A stretch of DNA of 61,746 nt from Fluviicola sp. (GTDB taxonomy: Bacteria > Bacteroidota > Bacteroidia > Flavobacteriales_D > Crocinitomicaceae). The notes below the pieces were generated by a model. The model saw only the letters and a list, made by a program, of their open reading frames with translations, ran no database searches and was not told the origin of the DNA. Positions 45,462 to 56,000 of the stretch are shown in pieces (the stretch's first letter is position 1; every line of letters starts with the position of its first letter). The DNA lies in the NCBI GenBank assembly GCA_020849495.1, contig JADLGD010000184.1, positions 1 to 61,746 on the forward strand. Direction: 5' to 3'. A program made the translations under genes and the position numbers.

Positions 45462-47411
45462 TTATTTTCCTTTGTTTGTATAAGCAATTTTTAAATTCCC
45501 TTTTATCAATTCGTTTGTAGGATCATATTTTAATCCTTTTTCACCGTACTCAATCGCTTTGTCCCAGTTTTTCAATTGATTGTAAGCCGTACAAATATTA
45601 TTGTAAGCCAACGCATAATCTGGTTTTAGTTCCAAGGATTTCAAACAAGCATCGATGCATTTTTGGCATTCCCCTGCATTGTAATGCTGCAAACTTAAAT
45701 TCAAATAATTTTCAGCTGTTGGATTGTTTTCAACCATTGTTTCAGCTTCGGTTTTCTTCAACTCTTCATAGGCTTTTGGATTTTTTAATTTCAAATCGAC
45801 CTCTGCTTTTAAAGCTAAAATTTCGCTGTGATTTGGACTTAAATCCAAGCCCTTCTGCAAGATATTTGAAGACTCTTTTAAACGCTGATTATCGGACAAA
45901 AACTTCCCATAAAAATGATACATCTGTGGGTTTTTAGGGTCCAATTCCAATGCTTCTTTAAAATAGGCTTCTGCACTTACTTTTCGATTGGTGGCTGCAT
46001 GTAAAATGCCTAAATTCACTTTAATATAAGGATAAACTGGCCACAATCTTTCAGCTACAATGTAGGAGTTTTCAGCACCAACAAAATCTGCTCTTTCCAT
46101 TAAACAATTACCGTAATTCATCCATGCTCTTCCGTTGTTTGGCGATTTAATGGTCGCTTCTTTCCACAAGCTTTCTGAACTGCTCCAAATTTCATTACTC
46201 TGTCTGGTGCCTACAATGTGTAAACCAATAACGGCCAACATTCCAACACTTGCGATTGGTTTAAGAACTGATTTGGATTGGTATCTTTTAAGCAGCCAGA
46301 TGATACCATAACCAGACGCGATGAGTAAACCAATGTATGGGAAAAACGGACGGTGATCGTTCAACACTTCTGCCAAAGGAAAAACACTCGATGTTGGAGC
46401 CAATGCTAACAAAAACCAACCAATTCCAAACGTAATCAGCGGATGATTTTTAGCAGTTTTTACAGCAAACAAAACCAAGGCGAAAATGAAACCAATCCCA
46501 ATTAAAAAGCGATCATCCGTAATTGTTTGAACAAACGTCCAATCCGTATCTACGACCAAATTAAACGGTAAATAGAAATTGTTGAAGTAATGAATGATGA
46601 CATAGGGCTGACTAATCAAATACGACCATCGATCTGTATTACCGGATGTCCAAGAAGCTGGAGTCATACTTCTTGAAAAGAAATACAAACCAACAATGAT
46701 AATCAATGGAAGCCAAGTTGATTTAATAACAGAAAGCCATTTTTTAGGATGAATTGGATTGGTTGTTTGGTCTTGATGTGGTTCGAATAACAATTTATAG
46801 AGCATCAACAAAGGGACAAACATGATACTCGGTTCTTTTACAAAAAAGCCAACTATAACAGGTAACATGTATAAATGGTATTTTCTTGCTTTTTCAAATT
46901 GGAGGTAACAAATAAAGCCGGCAAGCACCATTAAAGTTGAAAACGAATCGGCTCGAGCAATGATGTAATTGATGGTTTGGCTATTGGCCACATGGATACA
47001 AAACAAAACTGCCAAAGCAGCTGACCAAAACAGGTTGTCATTGTTAGTCAAGTAGGGTTTAAACAATTTGGACAAAAACAAATAGAGCAACCAACCTAAA
47101 ACAAGAACACTGATAAAAATAGATACGTGAAATGGAAAGGGATCCAAGTCTTTATTGTCCTTACTCCAACTTGCATCTATTGCGTTTAAAGCTGTTAAAC
47201 CAGGTCGGTAAGCCTGACTTGCAGGATAAGAACTCGTTGTTGTAGCATCATAGAAAAAACTGGGGATGTTAGCTGTATTTCTAATGGCTGAATTGGTTAC
47301 AATGGTATGATCATCATCAAACGCAAAGGGGTTGTGAAAATGATTGGAATAAGCGATCCAAATAATCAATCCGCCAATGATTGCAAGCATCATTTTTTTA
47401 AGTGCATTCAT
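45462..47411 (-). CDS. TMTC-like GT-C membrane protein with C-terminal TPRs
   Basis: The 649-residue protein has an N-terminal GT-C-type membrane region of about nine helices (from about 10 to 420) with FAFDDDHTIVTNSA and AYRPGLTALNAID, followed by about five TPRs (from about 430), such as RAWMNYGNCLMERADFVGAE and ALAYNNICTAYNQLKNWDKA. This is the architecture of eukaryotic TMTC O-mannosyltransferases and bacterial relatives, suggesting transfer of a lipid-linked sugar to protein or glycan. It lies 2 bases after the DUF2304 gene and 3 bases before the carbamoyltransferase. Confidence 0.85.
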   Translation of the reverse strand: MNALKKMMLAIIGGLIIWIAYSNHFHNPFAFDDDHTIVTNSAIRNTANIPSFFYDATTTSSYPASQAYRPGLTALNAIDASWSKDNKDLDPFPFHVSIFISVLVLGWLLYLFLSKLFKPYLTNNDNLFWSAALAVLFCIHVANSQTINYIIARADSFSTLMVLAGFICYLQFEKARKYHLYMLPVIVGFFVKEPSIMFVPLLMLYKLLFEPHQDQTTNPIHPKKWLSVIKSTWLPLIIIVGLYFFSRSMTPASWTSGNTDRWSYLISQPYVIIHYFNNFYLPFNLVVDTDWTFVQTITDDRFLIGIGFIFALVLFAVKTAKNHPLITFGIGWFLLALAPTSSVFPLAEVLNDHRPFFPYIGLLIASGYGIIWLLKRYQSKSVLKPIASVGMLAVIGLHIVGTRQSNEIWSSSESLWKEATIKSPNNGRAWMNYGNCLMERADFVGAENSYIVAERLWPVYPYIKVNLGILHAATNRKVSAEAYFKEALELDPKNPQMYHFYGKFLSDNQRLKESSNILQKGLDLSPNHSEILALKAEVDLKLKNPKAYEELKKTEAETMVENNPTAENYLNLSLQHYNAGECQKCIDACLKSLELKPDYALAYNNICTAYNQLKNWDKAIEYGEKGLKYDPTNELIKGNLKIAYTNKGK

Positions 47412-47413
47412 AA

Positions 47414-47785
47414 TTATATTGTTTCCTTTTTAGTTGTAGTATTCAATTTTATCTGTTCTAAATCTTGTTTCAGAATGGCCAATTCTTGCGTCACATTTTT
47501 TATTTCTTCGCGATGTCTTGAAATCAGAATGCTCAAATGAAGACAATAAATAATAATGGCAATGAATAGCACCATAAATATAATTGCTGGAGGGTAGAAA
47601 ATCCCAAAAAAATCAGCTAACACCTCGATTCCATCTCTCCAAAAAGCAAAAAGATTGAGAAAGAGTGCACAAAAAATCCAAATGATACTGAATTCTTCTC
47701 GCAATTTTCGTTTCATAACCAAACGAAAGACAATGCCTAAAAAAAGCAAGGTAAAAATGATACTTACAATTTGAATAAATGACAT
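47414..47785 (-). CDS. DUF2304 membrane protein
   Basis: The 123-residue product has about three membrane helices (QIVSIIFTLLFLGIVFRLV and IIFMVLFIAIIIYCLHLSIL) and an acidic C-terminal coil (EEIKNVTQELAILKQDLEQI). It matches DUF2304, which commonly sits next to GT2 polyprenyl-phosphate sugar transferases and may act as a flippase-like partner. It overlaps neither neighbour but is separated from each by 2 bases. Confidence 0.88.
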   Translation of the reverse strand: MSFIQIVSIIFTLLFLGIVFRLVMKRKLREEFSIIWIFCALFLNLFAFWRDGIEVLADFFGIFYPPAIIFMVLFIAIIIYCLHLSILISRHREEIKNVTQELAILKQDLEQIKLNTTTKKETI

Positions 47786-47787
47786 CT

Positions 47788-48510
47788 TTAGTTGTTCTTA
47801 AATAAGTAATGAACACGTAGAAAGAAAATGGCCAAGGCTACTTTCAGCATGTAATAAACCGTTGAAAAACCTGAAATGGAAGAATCACCTTCCACCCGAT
47901 CAATCATCACAACCGGCACCTCTTTGATCTGAATTCCTTCTGCTTTCGCTTGAACGATAACCTCTGGTTCGGGATACTTATCTGGGTAATAGCGAGCAAA
48001 TAATTGAATTGCTTTAGCACTAAAAACGCGATAGCCAGAAGTGCAATCTTTGACTTGTACACCCGCAATGAGTCGAATCCATTTACTTAAAAAACGGATA
48101 CCTAATCGTCTCAAAAATGAACTCTGAAAACCGGTTGGTTCCAAATACCTTGACCCAATACACAAATCAATTTGCTGTTCATTCGCAACCAGTAATAGTT
48201 TATGCAATTCGCTTGGAGGGTGTTGTCCATCTCCATCCATTTGAACGGCATAATCATATTGGTGTAAAAGGGCGTATTTGATTCCTGATTGAACAGCGCC
48301 ACCGATTCCCATATTATTGGTTAAATCTAAGTAGCGATTGGTGTTTGTTTTTATTTGAGTTAAGGTCTGATCTCTTGAAAAATCATTGATGGGTAAACAG
48401 GTTAATTGAAATCCAGGAATATCCAACTCATTGCAAGCTTTAATCAAAACAGCAATGCTTTTTTCCTCGTTGTAACAAGGTATGATTATTAAAACCTTTT
48501 TCGTTTTCAA
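47788..48510 (-). CDS. Family 2 glycosyltransferase (polyprenyl-phosphate sugar synthase-like)
   Basis: The 240-residue product begins with TTG at 48510, since no ATG precedes LIIIPCYNEEKSIA. It has GT2 motifs: VQMDGDGQHPP (metal-binding DXD-type), IGSRYLEPTGF and CTSGYRVFS, with a short C-terminal membrane helix (VYYMLKVALAIFFLRVHYLF). It resembles dolichyl-phosphate mannose or undecaprenyl-phosphate glucose synthases, supplying the lipid-linked donor for the GT-C protein downstream. It is the first gene of the glycan operon. Confidence 0.9.
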   Translation of the reverse strand: MKTKKVLIIIPCYNEEKSIAVLIKACNELDIPGFQLTCLPINDFSRDQTLTQIKTNTNRYLDLTNNMGIGGAVQSGIKYALLHQYDYAVQMDGDGQHPPSELHKLLLVANEQQIDLCIGSRYLEPTGFQSSFLRRLGIRFLSKWIRLIAGVQVKDCTSGYRVFSAKAIQLFARYYPDKYPEPEVIVQAKAEGIQIKEVPVVMIDRVEGDSSISGFSTVYYMLKVALAIFFLRVHYLFKNN

Positions 48511-48611
48511 AATAATGGTTGGATGTCTTTGTTTTACAGATACTAAAATAATACAACTTCTAGAATGTAAGCCAACAAAGTCTTATAAATGAGCAATACA
48601 CAACATCTTCT

Positions 48612-49505
48612 TTACCGATTGATGAATTCTATGAGTATTTTGTTGATGACAACCATTCCTGCATAATTGATTTTATCTGCATCATCAGATGGCTTATGGT
48701 AATCGGAATGTATTCCTGTGGTAAACGAAAGCGCCTCTATGCCATTTGCATCAAATATTCTGCAATCAGAATTTTTAATCTTAGTATTGAAATCCAAATT
48801 GATTTTGGGTTTAGCTTTCAATTGCTCAAAATAATCTGCCGCTCTTGAGCTGGATTTTGTTGAAACAAAAACGCTAAGAACAGGACTTGAACGATCCATT
48901 CTTCCCACCATATCAAAATTGATCATTTGAGTGATTGGTTTCACTTTGGAATGTATGAATTCATAAAATGCAGTTGAGCCAAACAATCCTATTTCATGTG
49001 CTGAATAAGCAACAAACAGGTAATTGTACTTTTTGGTCATTTCTCGTTTGGCTTGTTTGGACAACAAAAGCATTAGTGCAACACCTGAAGCATTATCGTC
49101 TGCACCATTGTGAATTTGGTTCTTTTTTGAATAAGCCAAGGATAGTCCTCCTCCAAGACCAATGTGATCGTAATGTGCACCAATTAAAATGGTGCTGTCT
49201 GCGTGATTATTGATGTAACAATAGATGTTTTGCGACTGTTGAACACTTGCTGTATCGGATTGTTGGAAAGCAAACTCTTGTCTTTTCGGTTTCAATCCTT
49301 TGGTTTCATTGAATGTTTGATAGATGAAATCAGCTGCTTGTGATTCATAGACACTTGATGTAGGTCTCCCATACAAAGAATCATTCGCTAAATAGGTCAC
49401 AACCGTTTTTAGAAAATTCATTCGAAAAGTCGAATCCTTTGTTTCTTGAGAAAAACAAGTAGATGAACTTAGCAACAAAAGACCAATGATGAACCGTTGA
49501 ACCAT
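48612..49505 (-). CDS. M28-family aminopeptidase-like zinc peptidase
   Basis: The 297-residue product has a signal peptide (MVQRFIIGLLLLSSSTCFSQ) and all M28 zinc and catalytic elements: GAHYDHIG, GADDNASGVALML, FVAYSAHEIGLFGSTAF with the general-base Glu, FDMVGRMD and IHSDYHKPSDDA. It should be a secreted or periplasmic exopeptidase. It stands apart from the glycan operon by about 100 bases and faces a terminator of the collagen-like gene upstream. Confidence 0.93.
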   Translation of the reverse strand: MVQRFIIGLLLLSSSTCFSQETKDSTFRMNFLKTVVTYLANDSLYGRPTSSVYESQAADFIYQTFNETKGLKPKRQEFAFQQSDTASVQQSQNIYCYINNHADSTILIGAHYDHIGLGGGLSLAYSKKNQIHNGADDNASGVALMLLLSKQAKREMTKKYNYLFVAYSAHEIGLFGSTAFYEFIHSKVKPITQMINFDMVGRMDRSSPVLSVFVSTKSSSRAADYFEQLKAKPKINLDFNTKIKNSDCRIFDANGIEALSFTTGIHSDYHKPSDDADKINYAGMVVINKILIEFINR

Positions 49506-49519
49506 AATTTATAAAACAA

Positions 49520-49545
49520 AAAAGCTCCCCCACAAGTGAGGGAGC
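49520..49545 (-). terminator. Terminator of the collagen-like gene
   Basis: GCTCCC (49524-49529) pairs with GGGAGC (49540-49545), the stem being extended by further pairs after one mismatch; on the minus strand it is followed by TTTTTTGTTTT. It lies 19 bases beyond the stop at 49564. Confidence 0.8.
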
Positions 49546-49563
49546 CAATTTAATGAAACTTAT

Positions 49564-51603
49564 TTATTTGTTGTTTCTTTTTGCAGCTTCTTCCAACATA
49601 CGTGTTTTTTCTTCACGAGATGGATTGATAGATGCAGGATAGTTTTTATTCATTTGAATAGTTTTTCCATCCCACCAGATACCTTCACCTGATTGTTCTT
49701 TGTTACCATCATTGAATAAAACTTTTTCCATGTTACCATCAAAAGTAGGATCTTGAATGAATGCAGGAACTTCAGTAGAATTAGCATCTACACGGTTACC
49801 AACAGCAATCCAAGAAACTTGAACAGTAGAAGTACCACCATTCAATTCTTTAACAGTGAATCCATTTTTAGTAACACCTGTGATGTAAACCCCATTACAC
49901 TCACCCATTGGAGTAATTGTAACAACTGGATTTTCACCCAACAATGCAACATAATTCGCATCAAATGCAACTGTAGCCACACCATTTACCAATTGGATTG
50001 TTCCTTTTTTGTAAACAGTTGCTTCTGTAGATGTAGCAGCATAAGCCGGTACCATTTTGCTTTCAGTAGCTACCATTTCAACATTTTTACCAGATGTGTA
50101 CACATCACCAATGTTGTAAGATGCAAACAAATCTCCTTTATTGATTTGACCAATTACAGAACCGTGAGTGAAAGCACCAAACGTTCCGAAGAAACCACCA
50201 CCAACTCCATTTGATGCTTGTGAAGGTAACAATCCACCTCCTGATGCATATGCAGCACTTCCATATACACCGTAGTTTAATAAAGCTGATGAACGGTAAC
50301 CCAAAGATCCCCAATATGTTCCAGAAACCTCTGAACCGAATGTACCACCACAACGCGTATAATCATTGTAGTTCCAACCACCAACTCCAAAAGTATATAA
50401 GTCACCCCAAAAGTTAAATCCTCTTGTAGCATCATTCGCTACACTTTGTGCATAACCAGTACCATCGTTTTGTGAATCACGTGTTCGATATCCAAATAAA
50501 GTTGCTTGACCATCACCATTTACAGTTAACTGTTGGTTATAAACATACATACGATATTGTGTAGCAGGAGTAATATTTACACCTATTCCAGTTCCATTAT
50601 CTTGCATTTGAGAATTTCCACCACCTGTAGCAGAAGTAAATTTAATCATGTAGTTCGTTGTTCCAGTTAAAGTTCCAGGACCTGTAGGACCTGTTGCACC
50701 ATTAGCTCCTGTAGGGCCTGTTGCGCCATTAGCTCCTGCAGAACCTGTTGCTCCTGTAGGACCTGTAGGACCTGTTGCCCCTGCTGCTCCTGCTGGACCT
50801 GTTGCTCCTGTAGCTCCTGCTGGACCTGCTGCTCCTGTAGCTCCTGTTGGACCTGTTGCTCCTGCCGGACCTGTTGCTCCGTCAACACCATTAGCTCCTG
50901 CTGGGCCTGTTGGACCCGCTGGACCTGTTGCTCCTGTTGCACCGTCAACACCATTTGTTCCTGCTGGACCTTGAGGACCTGTTGCTCCGTCAGCTCCCGC
51001 TGGACCTTGAGGACCTGTTGCTCCGTCAGCTCCCGCTGGACCTTGTGGACCTGTTGCTCCGTCCGCTCCTGCAGGACCTTGAGGACCTGTTGCTCCATCA
51101 ACTCCATTTGCACCATCAGCTCCCGCTGGACCTTGAGGACCTGTTGCTCCGTCTGCTCCTGCCGGACCTTGTGGACCTGTAGCTCCTGCTGGACCTGGAG
51201 TACCGCTGTTTTCAGCATACAAAGCGTAAGGAACACTTAATAATTCAGTTGAACCAACGATTGTATAATTCGTTCCTCCTGTTAAATCAGATTCAGTTTT
51301 AATGAAGTAAGGACCTGCTGACCAATCAATAGCGGCCATAGTTCCAGTAACTGCTGTTCCTTCACCGATCTTTACAGATGCCAATCCATTTGCATTGGTC
51401 GTTGTTGTTTGTGTTTCAACAAATACTGCTGTTCCTGATGCAGAACCTTGTAAGACGCTGATTCGCATCCCAATTGGTGCATTCGTCACCAAAGTATTTG
51501 ATGCATTTCTAATAACTGCTTGGTAAGACATTTTTTGCGGTGCTTGAGCAAATGATACTCCAGCAAGCAATAATGCACCAGCTAAAAAGGATAGTTTTTT
51601 CAT
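49564..51603 (-). CDS. Exported protein with 58-triplet collagen-like region
   Basis: From ATG 51603 (a TTG nine bases upstream is less likely) the 679-residue product has a signal peptide, an N-terminal beta-rich domain (about 20-130, [20 protein letters not shown]), about 58 Gly-X-Y triplets with many [12 protein letters not shown] units (about 134-310), and a C-terminal region with Gly-rich sequence (about 330-470) and the block [20 protein letters not shown]. The GXY region should form a triple helix, so the protein is probably a trimeric fibre at the cell surface. It has no T9SS sorting tail itself; the operon partner upstream has one. Confidence 0.88.
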   Translation of the reverse strand: MKKLSFLAGALLLAGVSFAQAPQKMSYQAVIRNASNTLVTNAPIGMRISVLQGSASGTAVFVETQTTTTNANGLASVKIGEGTAVTGTMAAIDWSAGPYFIKTESDLTGGTNYTIVGSTELLSVPYALYAENSGTPGPAGATGPQGPAGADGATGPQGPAGADGANGVDGATGPQGPAGADGATGPQGPAGADGATGPQGPAGADGATGPQGPAGTNGVDGATGATGPAGPTGPAGANGVDGATGPAGATGPTGATGAAGPAGATGATGPAGAAGATGPTGPTGATGSAGANGATGPTGANGATGPTGPGTLTGTTNYMIKFTSATGGGNSQMQDNGTGIGVNITPATQYRMYVYNQQLTVNGDGQATLFGYRTRDSQNDGTGYAQSVANDATRGFNFWGDLYTFGVGGWNYNDYTRCGGTFGSEVSGTYWGSLGYRSSALLNYGVYGSAAYASGGGLLPSQASNGVGGGFFGTFGAFTHGSVIGQINKGDLFASYNIGDVYTSGKNVEMVATESKMVPAYAATSTEATVYKKGTIQLVNGVATVAFDANYVALLGENPVVTITPMGECNGVYITGVTKNGFTVKELNGGTSTVQVSWIAVGNRVDANSTEVPAFIQDPTFDGNMEKVLFNDGNKEQSGEGIWWDGKTIQMNKNYPASINPSREEKTRMLEEAAKRNNK
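50955..51195 (-). repeat. 36-bp tandem repeats within the collagen-like gene
   Basis: Six near-identical copies of a 36-base unit coding [12 protein letters not shown] or close variants lie side by side, with one 18-base insertion coding GANGVD. The repeats are in frame, so copy-number change by slippage or recombination would alter the length of the triple-helical stalk without disrupting the gene. Confidence 0.85.
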
Positions 51604-51612
51604 ACTTTTCAA

Positions 51613-52080
51613 TTAGTGGTTTTTAATGATTTTGTACGATCGAATTAAACGATCTGCTTCTTTGATGTTTAAGAAATAACCAGCAACAGCTAGAGATTGA
51701 AGATCGATAATCGTTTCTTGAGAAACAATTCCACCTTGTCTAACCAATCTACCTGCTTCATCAGTTAATTCATACATCATGTTTTCTCCTGGAACAGAAC
51801 CAAAAGCAATGGTTAAATTGGTAGTAGCTGGATTGGGGAATGCATTGATTGCAATGGATTGATCCCACTCTTCTACTCCAACTGAAAACAGTTCGAACGG
51901 TTGTTGAACGCCTTGATTTATCGTTCCATCAGTTCCTGATGCAGTAATAAAGTCAATTAATCCAACACTGTAAGATACTGATCCTGAACCACTGCTAGCG
52001 TCTCCGCCAGAAGCTGTTGTTCTTTCTTGAGCAAACAAGCTGCCGCTGATAAGTACAACAGGTAACAGTTTCATTTTCAT
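51613..52080 (-). CDS. T9SS type A sorting-domain protein
   Basis: The ATG at 52080 (or 52074) starts a 155-residue product with a signal peptide (MKMKLLPVVLISGSLFAQ), then a short serine/glycine-rich stretch typical of T9SS cargos (SGGDASSGSGSVSYSVGLID and NQGVQQPFE) and a C-terminal sorting domain with INAFPNPATTNLTIAF and ending SYKIIKNH. It should be cleaved and attached to the cell surface. It lies nine bases before the collagen-like gene and is probably its operon partner. Confidence 0.87.
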   Translation of the reverse strand: MKMKLLPVVLISGSLFAQERTTASGGDASSGSGSVSYSVGLIDFITASGTDGTINQGVQQPFELFSVGVEEWDQSIAINAFPNPATTNLTIAFGSVPGENMMYELTDEAGRLVRQGGIVSQETIIDLQSLAVAGYFLNIKEADRLIRSYKIIKNH

Positions 52081-52295
52081 GTAGTGTAAGAAATTAATGA
52101 ATAAATAGTGATTGTAACCAATGTACAAAATCTTTTTACCTCAGAGATTTGGATAGCTTTCAGTAAATAGTGTTTGAACAATTGAAATACAATTCGACGG
52201 ATAAATGTAAAAAAATGGAAATCATTGAACCCCAAATATGAGTATTTGACAATTCTTAGTGTAGGAATACATGGTTTGGTTGAATATCTAATCGA

Positions 52296-52925
52296 TTAAC
52301 TTGCAATTAATTGACGAATTGTGTTGATAAACACATCAATTGGTTGAGCACCTGAGATTGCATATTTACGATCGAAAACAAAAAATGGAACACCACTTAC
52401 ACCAATTTGTTGAGCCTCAACGATGTCTTGTTGAATAGCAGTTGTGAAACCTTCATTATCTATGGTTTCTTTGATGTCTAGTGGATTTAATCCTGCTTTG
52501 ATTCCCAATTGCATCAGCTGATCTATGTCTGCTAAATCTGCTCCGTCAGTAAAATACGCTTTGAAAAACACTTCTTCCATACTATCTCCACAACCCTTTG
52601 TTTTTGCTAATTGAATCAAACGATGTGCATTGAAAGAATTGGCAATTACCGCTTTGTCAAAGTGATAGTCTAATCCAACTTCTTTTGCTCGATTAGCAAC
52701 CTGTTGATGCATTTGCTTAGAATCTGAAACAGACATCCCTTTTCTTTCAGCTAAGTAGGAATAAACATCCTTCCCTGGTTGAGAAGAAATACTCGGGTCT
52801 AATTGGAAACTTTTCCATTCGATGTTCACTTCTAATTCTGGAAAATGCGTTAACGCTTGCTCTAAATGTCTTTTGCCAATGTAGCAAAAAGGACACATGA
52901 TATCCGACCAAATTTCAATTTTCAT
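52296..52925 (-). CDS. DsbA-family oxidoreductase, FrnE-like
   Basis: The ATG at 52925 gives a 209-residue thioredoxin-fold protein with CPFC (C11, C14) in SDIMCPFCYIGKRHLEQAL, a helical insertion, and the cis-Pro loop GVSGVPFFVF. FrnE-like proteins act on disulfides in the cytoplasm under oxidative stress or in polyketide pathways; no signal peptide is present. A TATTTTTG -7 box lies just before the start. Confidence 0.93.
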   Translation of the reverse strand: MKIEIWSDIMCPFCYIGKRHLEQALTHFPELEVNIEWKSFQLDPSISSQPGKDVYSYLAERKGMSVSDSKQMHQQVANRAKEVGLDYHFDKAVIANSFNAHRLIQLAKTKGCGDSMEEVFFKAYFTDGADLADIDQLMQLGIKAGLNPLDIKETIDNEGFTTAIQQDIVEAQQIGVSGVPFFVFDRKYAISGAQPIDVFINTIRQLIAS

Positions 52926-52929
52926 GCAA

Positions 52930-52937
52930 CAAAAATA
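52930..52937 (-). promoter_or_regulatory. -7 box (TATTTTTG) of the FrnE-like gene
   Basis: A perfect TAnnTTTG on the minus strand, only 4 bases before the chosen ATG at 52925, so the message would be almost leaderless; it excludes the in-frame start at 52943. Confidence 0.55.
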
Positions 52938-53023
52938 CAACATGATCCCTGGGTAAATTACCGTTAGTGGAATTTTACTGAAAAGTATGCTTTTGCTTTG
53001 CTATCTTTATAGAAAGGGAATCA

Positions 53024-56000
53024 ATGATTGTTCCTTATTCCCTTAAGTCCACTAAAGCTGTGAGTAAGCGACTAAAAAAAATAGCAAAACGAAGTTTGTG
53101 GGTATTAACATTGATTGTTTTTACGCTCACATTGACTATGTATTTACTACTTAAATATCGCTTAAAAGAAACGATCCAATATGTTGTACAACAAGAAACA
53201 AATGGTTGTTTTGATTTAAAAATCGGCTACAGCGCCTATCATTTTTGGGATGATCAAATTGTGTTGAAGAATATCGTTTTAAAGAATAAAAAATGTTTTG
53301 ATAAAGCCACTAGATCCATTCGAATTAAACGAGTGACTTTAAAATTAGACGCTATTTATCCATTATTGTTCGGTAATAATTACAACATAGAAAATTTAGA
53401 TGTTACTGGCGTTGATTTTTCAATTCAGCTGAAAAAAAAGGGTAAAAAAGTAAACTTAAAATCTGAAATCGAGCATCTTAAACATGTATTAGCAAAAATT
53501 GGTGGTAAGTTTCACATGGAAAACATCGTGATTAACGATGCAAATGTGAAATTTCTTTTAAAAGGCAAACAATTCAAATTAAAACACATCGATTTTGAAA
53601 TCAATCAATTTTCGAAAAATGAAACCACGAATTTATTTGAAGCAGTATTCAACATTCGAATGGAGCAACAACGCATAGTTATCAAAGACAATTTGATTGA
53701 ATTTGATCAACTATTACTCAATAACAATCGAGGATTACGCTTGACCAACTTTAAATTCATCCAACCTTCCCCACAATTGAAAGGAAAATACAATGTATTT
53801 ACAACGAAAGTATTCCATTTTATCATCAACCCTGATTTTTTCAAGAACGAAGATCTAAACATCGATTCACTTTACCTTTCTAAGGTTGATGTAACTTTTC
53901 AATTGGTAAAAGGAGGAATAGAGCGAAATATTGATTCCGTCCAACGACAAATCACCCCAACAAGCATGTTTGAAGTCTTTGACAATGTCGGAATCAAACA
54001 CCTCAAATTGAACGATTTAAAACTGAATTTTCCAACAAATAAACTACACGAAAAAAAGCTGTTTGTATATCAACGTTCCTTGTTAATTCAACATTTAAAT
54101 TTAAATGAAGCAAGCGGATTGACCTGTAAAAAAATGAAACTTTTGAATGATCATTTCACGATTACTTCTCCACTAACAGATCAAGAAATTAGGCTGACAG
54201 AATTTTCGTTTGAAAACAATACCATCGTATTAATTAAACCTCAATTTATCAATAAAAAAGGAGCTGCTAATACTTCATTAAAAGTTGACAAAATTAAGTT
54301 CATCGATTTAGATATTACAAAGGCATTGGATTTGGATTTTCAAGCAAAACGCATTCAAATCATAGCTCCTCACTTTGTGAAATCATACAATGGTCGCGAA
54401 AAAGTGAAGTTTGAATTTAATTTCTCACAAATCAATTCCATTTTTCTAAAAGGCATTCATGAAGTTGCCCATTATTTTAAATCTGATAAAATAGAATTGT
54501 ATCGGGGATACATTGATGTAACGAACCAAAACAAACATTTCATCATTCAACAATTGGATATGGTGTTTAACACCAAAAAATTGAACACGTTAAAAAGTGT
54601 GTTAGAGCTACAAAAAACCGTAGATAAACTTTCGGTTGGTGCATTGTTTTATAATGATGGAATCCATCAATTAAGGGTAAATAATACCCAACTATTCTTT
54701 TTAGAAAAGAATTTCAGAGTCGGCTATTTAAAATTGAATAGTCCAAAAATAACTTCAGAGATCAACCAATTAAACATGTCTCAATTTGATCTCAATGAAT
54801 TCATCAATCAACAAACTATCAATGTTGGGAAATTTGAGGTTGAAAATTTGGATCTAAGGTTAAATGAGACAAAAGATGCAACAATTATCGCAAAAGTTCC
54901 TGTCATCGTAATCGATACTGTTTTCATTAAAAAAACACAGTTTTCTTTGAATAAGTCAAAACAAAAAATAGTGAGTTTTGAAATCGATTCTACTTATTTT
55001 AAAGGGTTTGATTATCAAACTTCTTCACTTTCTTGGAAAGATTCGGATGCCAAAGCGAGAAACATTTTTATCAATAACTTCAATGATGCAATTGATTTAG
55101 AAGTTGGTGCTTTGCGCTTGGAGGATAAACATGTCACTTTACGAAAGATTATTCTTCACAATAAATTGGATGAAAATGAGATTGATGTGGATGTTCCTGT
55201 ATTACAAATCGATCTAAAGAACTCTAGTTTAGCAAAAAATCAGTTGAAACTTGAGAAAATAACCTTCCCGAAATCAACCATTAAAATTGACTTTGCTAAA
55301 CTTCCTAAAAAACGAAATCAAGTTCTTAAACGCACTAAAAAAGCAATTGAGTTACCACAGATGGATGTTGATCAAGTCGTTTTTGAAAATATTGGTTTAA
55401 ACACCAATTTTGACAATAAAACGGTTCAATTGGAATCAAATTTCTTACTAAATATGACCTTAAAAGAAGTGCATCAAGACCAGGTGCTTCTTACAAAAGA
55501 GCTACAAAATAATTTATCAAAACTTCCTTTGAGCTATCAACTTGACTGTAAACTAGAAGGTGAATTAAAGCAATTTACTTATCAAGCTATGAATAGTGCA
55601 ATCCAAAAAATAACGGTTCAAAGCAGAACTACACTCAACCAAAATGATGTGCTAAAAATAGCCAAGGATCCTGTGCTATTAGCAGATTTTATGCGCGGTC
55701 ATTTAGAAGGATTTACAACAGAATACAAGCAACACACCATTCATGTTAATGAAGTATTTTGGAGAAGTCAAAAAGATCAAATCCAAATGAATGGCATCAA
55801 TATTTTACCCTTTAAAACGAGTAAAGAACATTTTGAACAACAAGCATTTGAATCAGTCTATTTTAGAATGTTGAATGGTAATTTGACCCTCAACAATGTA
55901 TCTATTGCTGAAATAGTGAAAGAGCATAAATTTCATTTTAAATCCATTGAATTAATAGATGCTGAAATTGAATTGTCGAAGGATAAAACAAAACCTTTTG

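Noticed and set aside
50955..51195. A CRISPR-like array
   Set aside because: The 36-bp units are contiguous, have no variable spacers and encode an in-frame protein repeat.
50667..51236. Long open frames in other phases over the collagen-like region, on both strands
   Set aside because: They are shadows of the GC-biased repetitive Gly-X-Y coding sequence and have Gln/Leu-rich, non-natural composition and no homologue-like features.
49564..51603. A prophage tail fibre
   Set aside because: No phage structural or replication gene is nearby, and the N-terminal signal peptide and T9SS partner fit a cell-surface protein.
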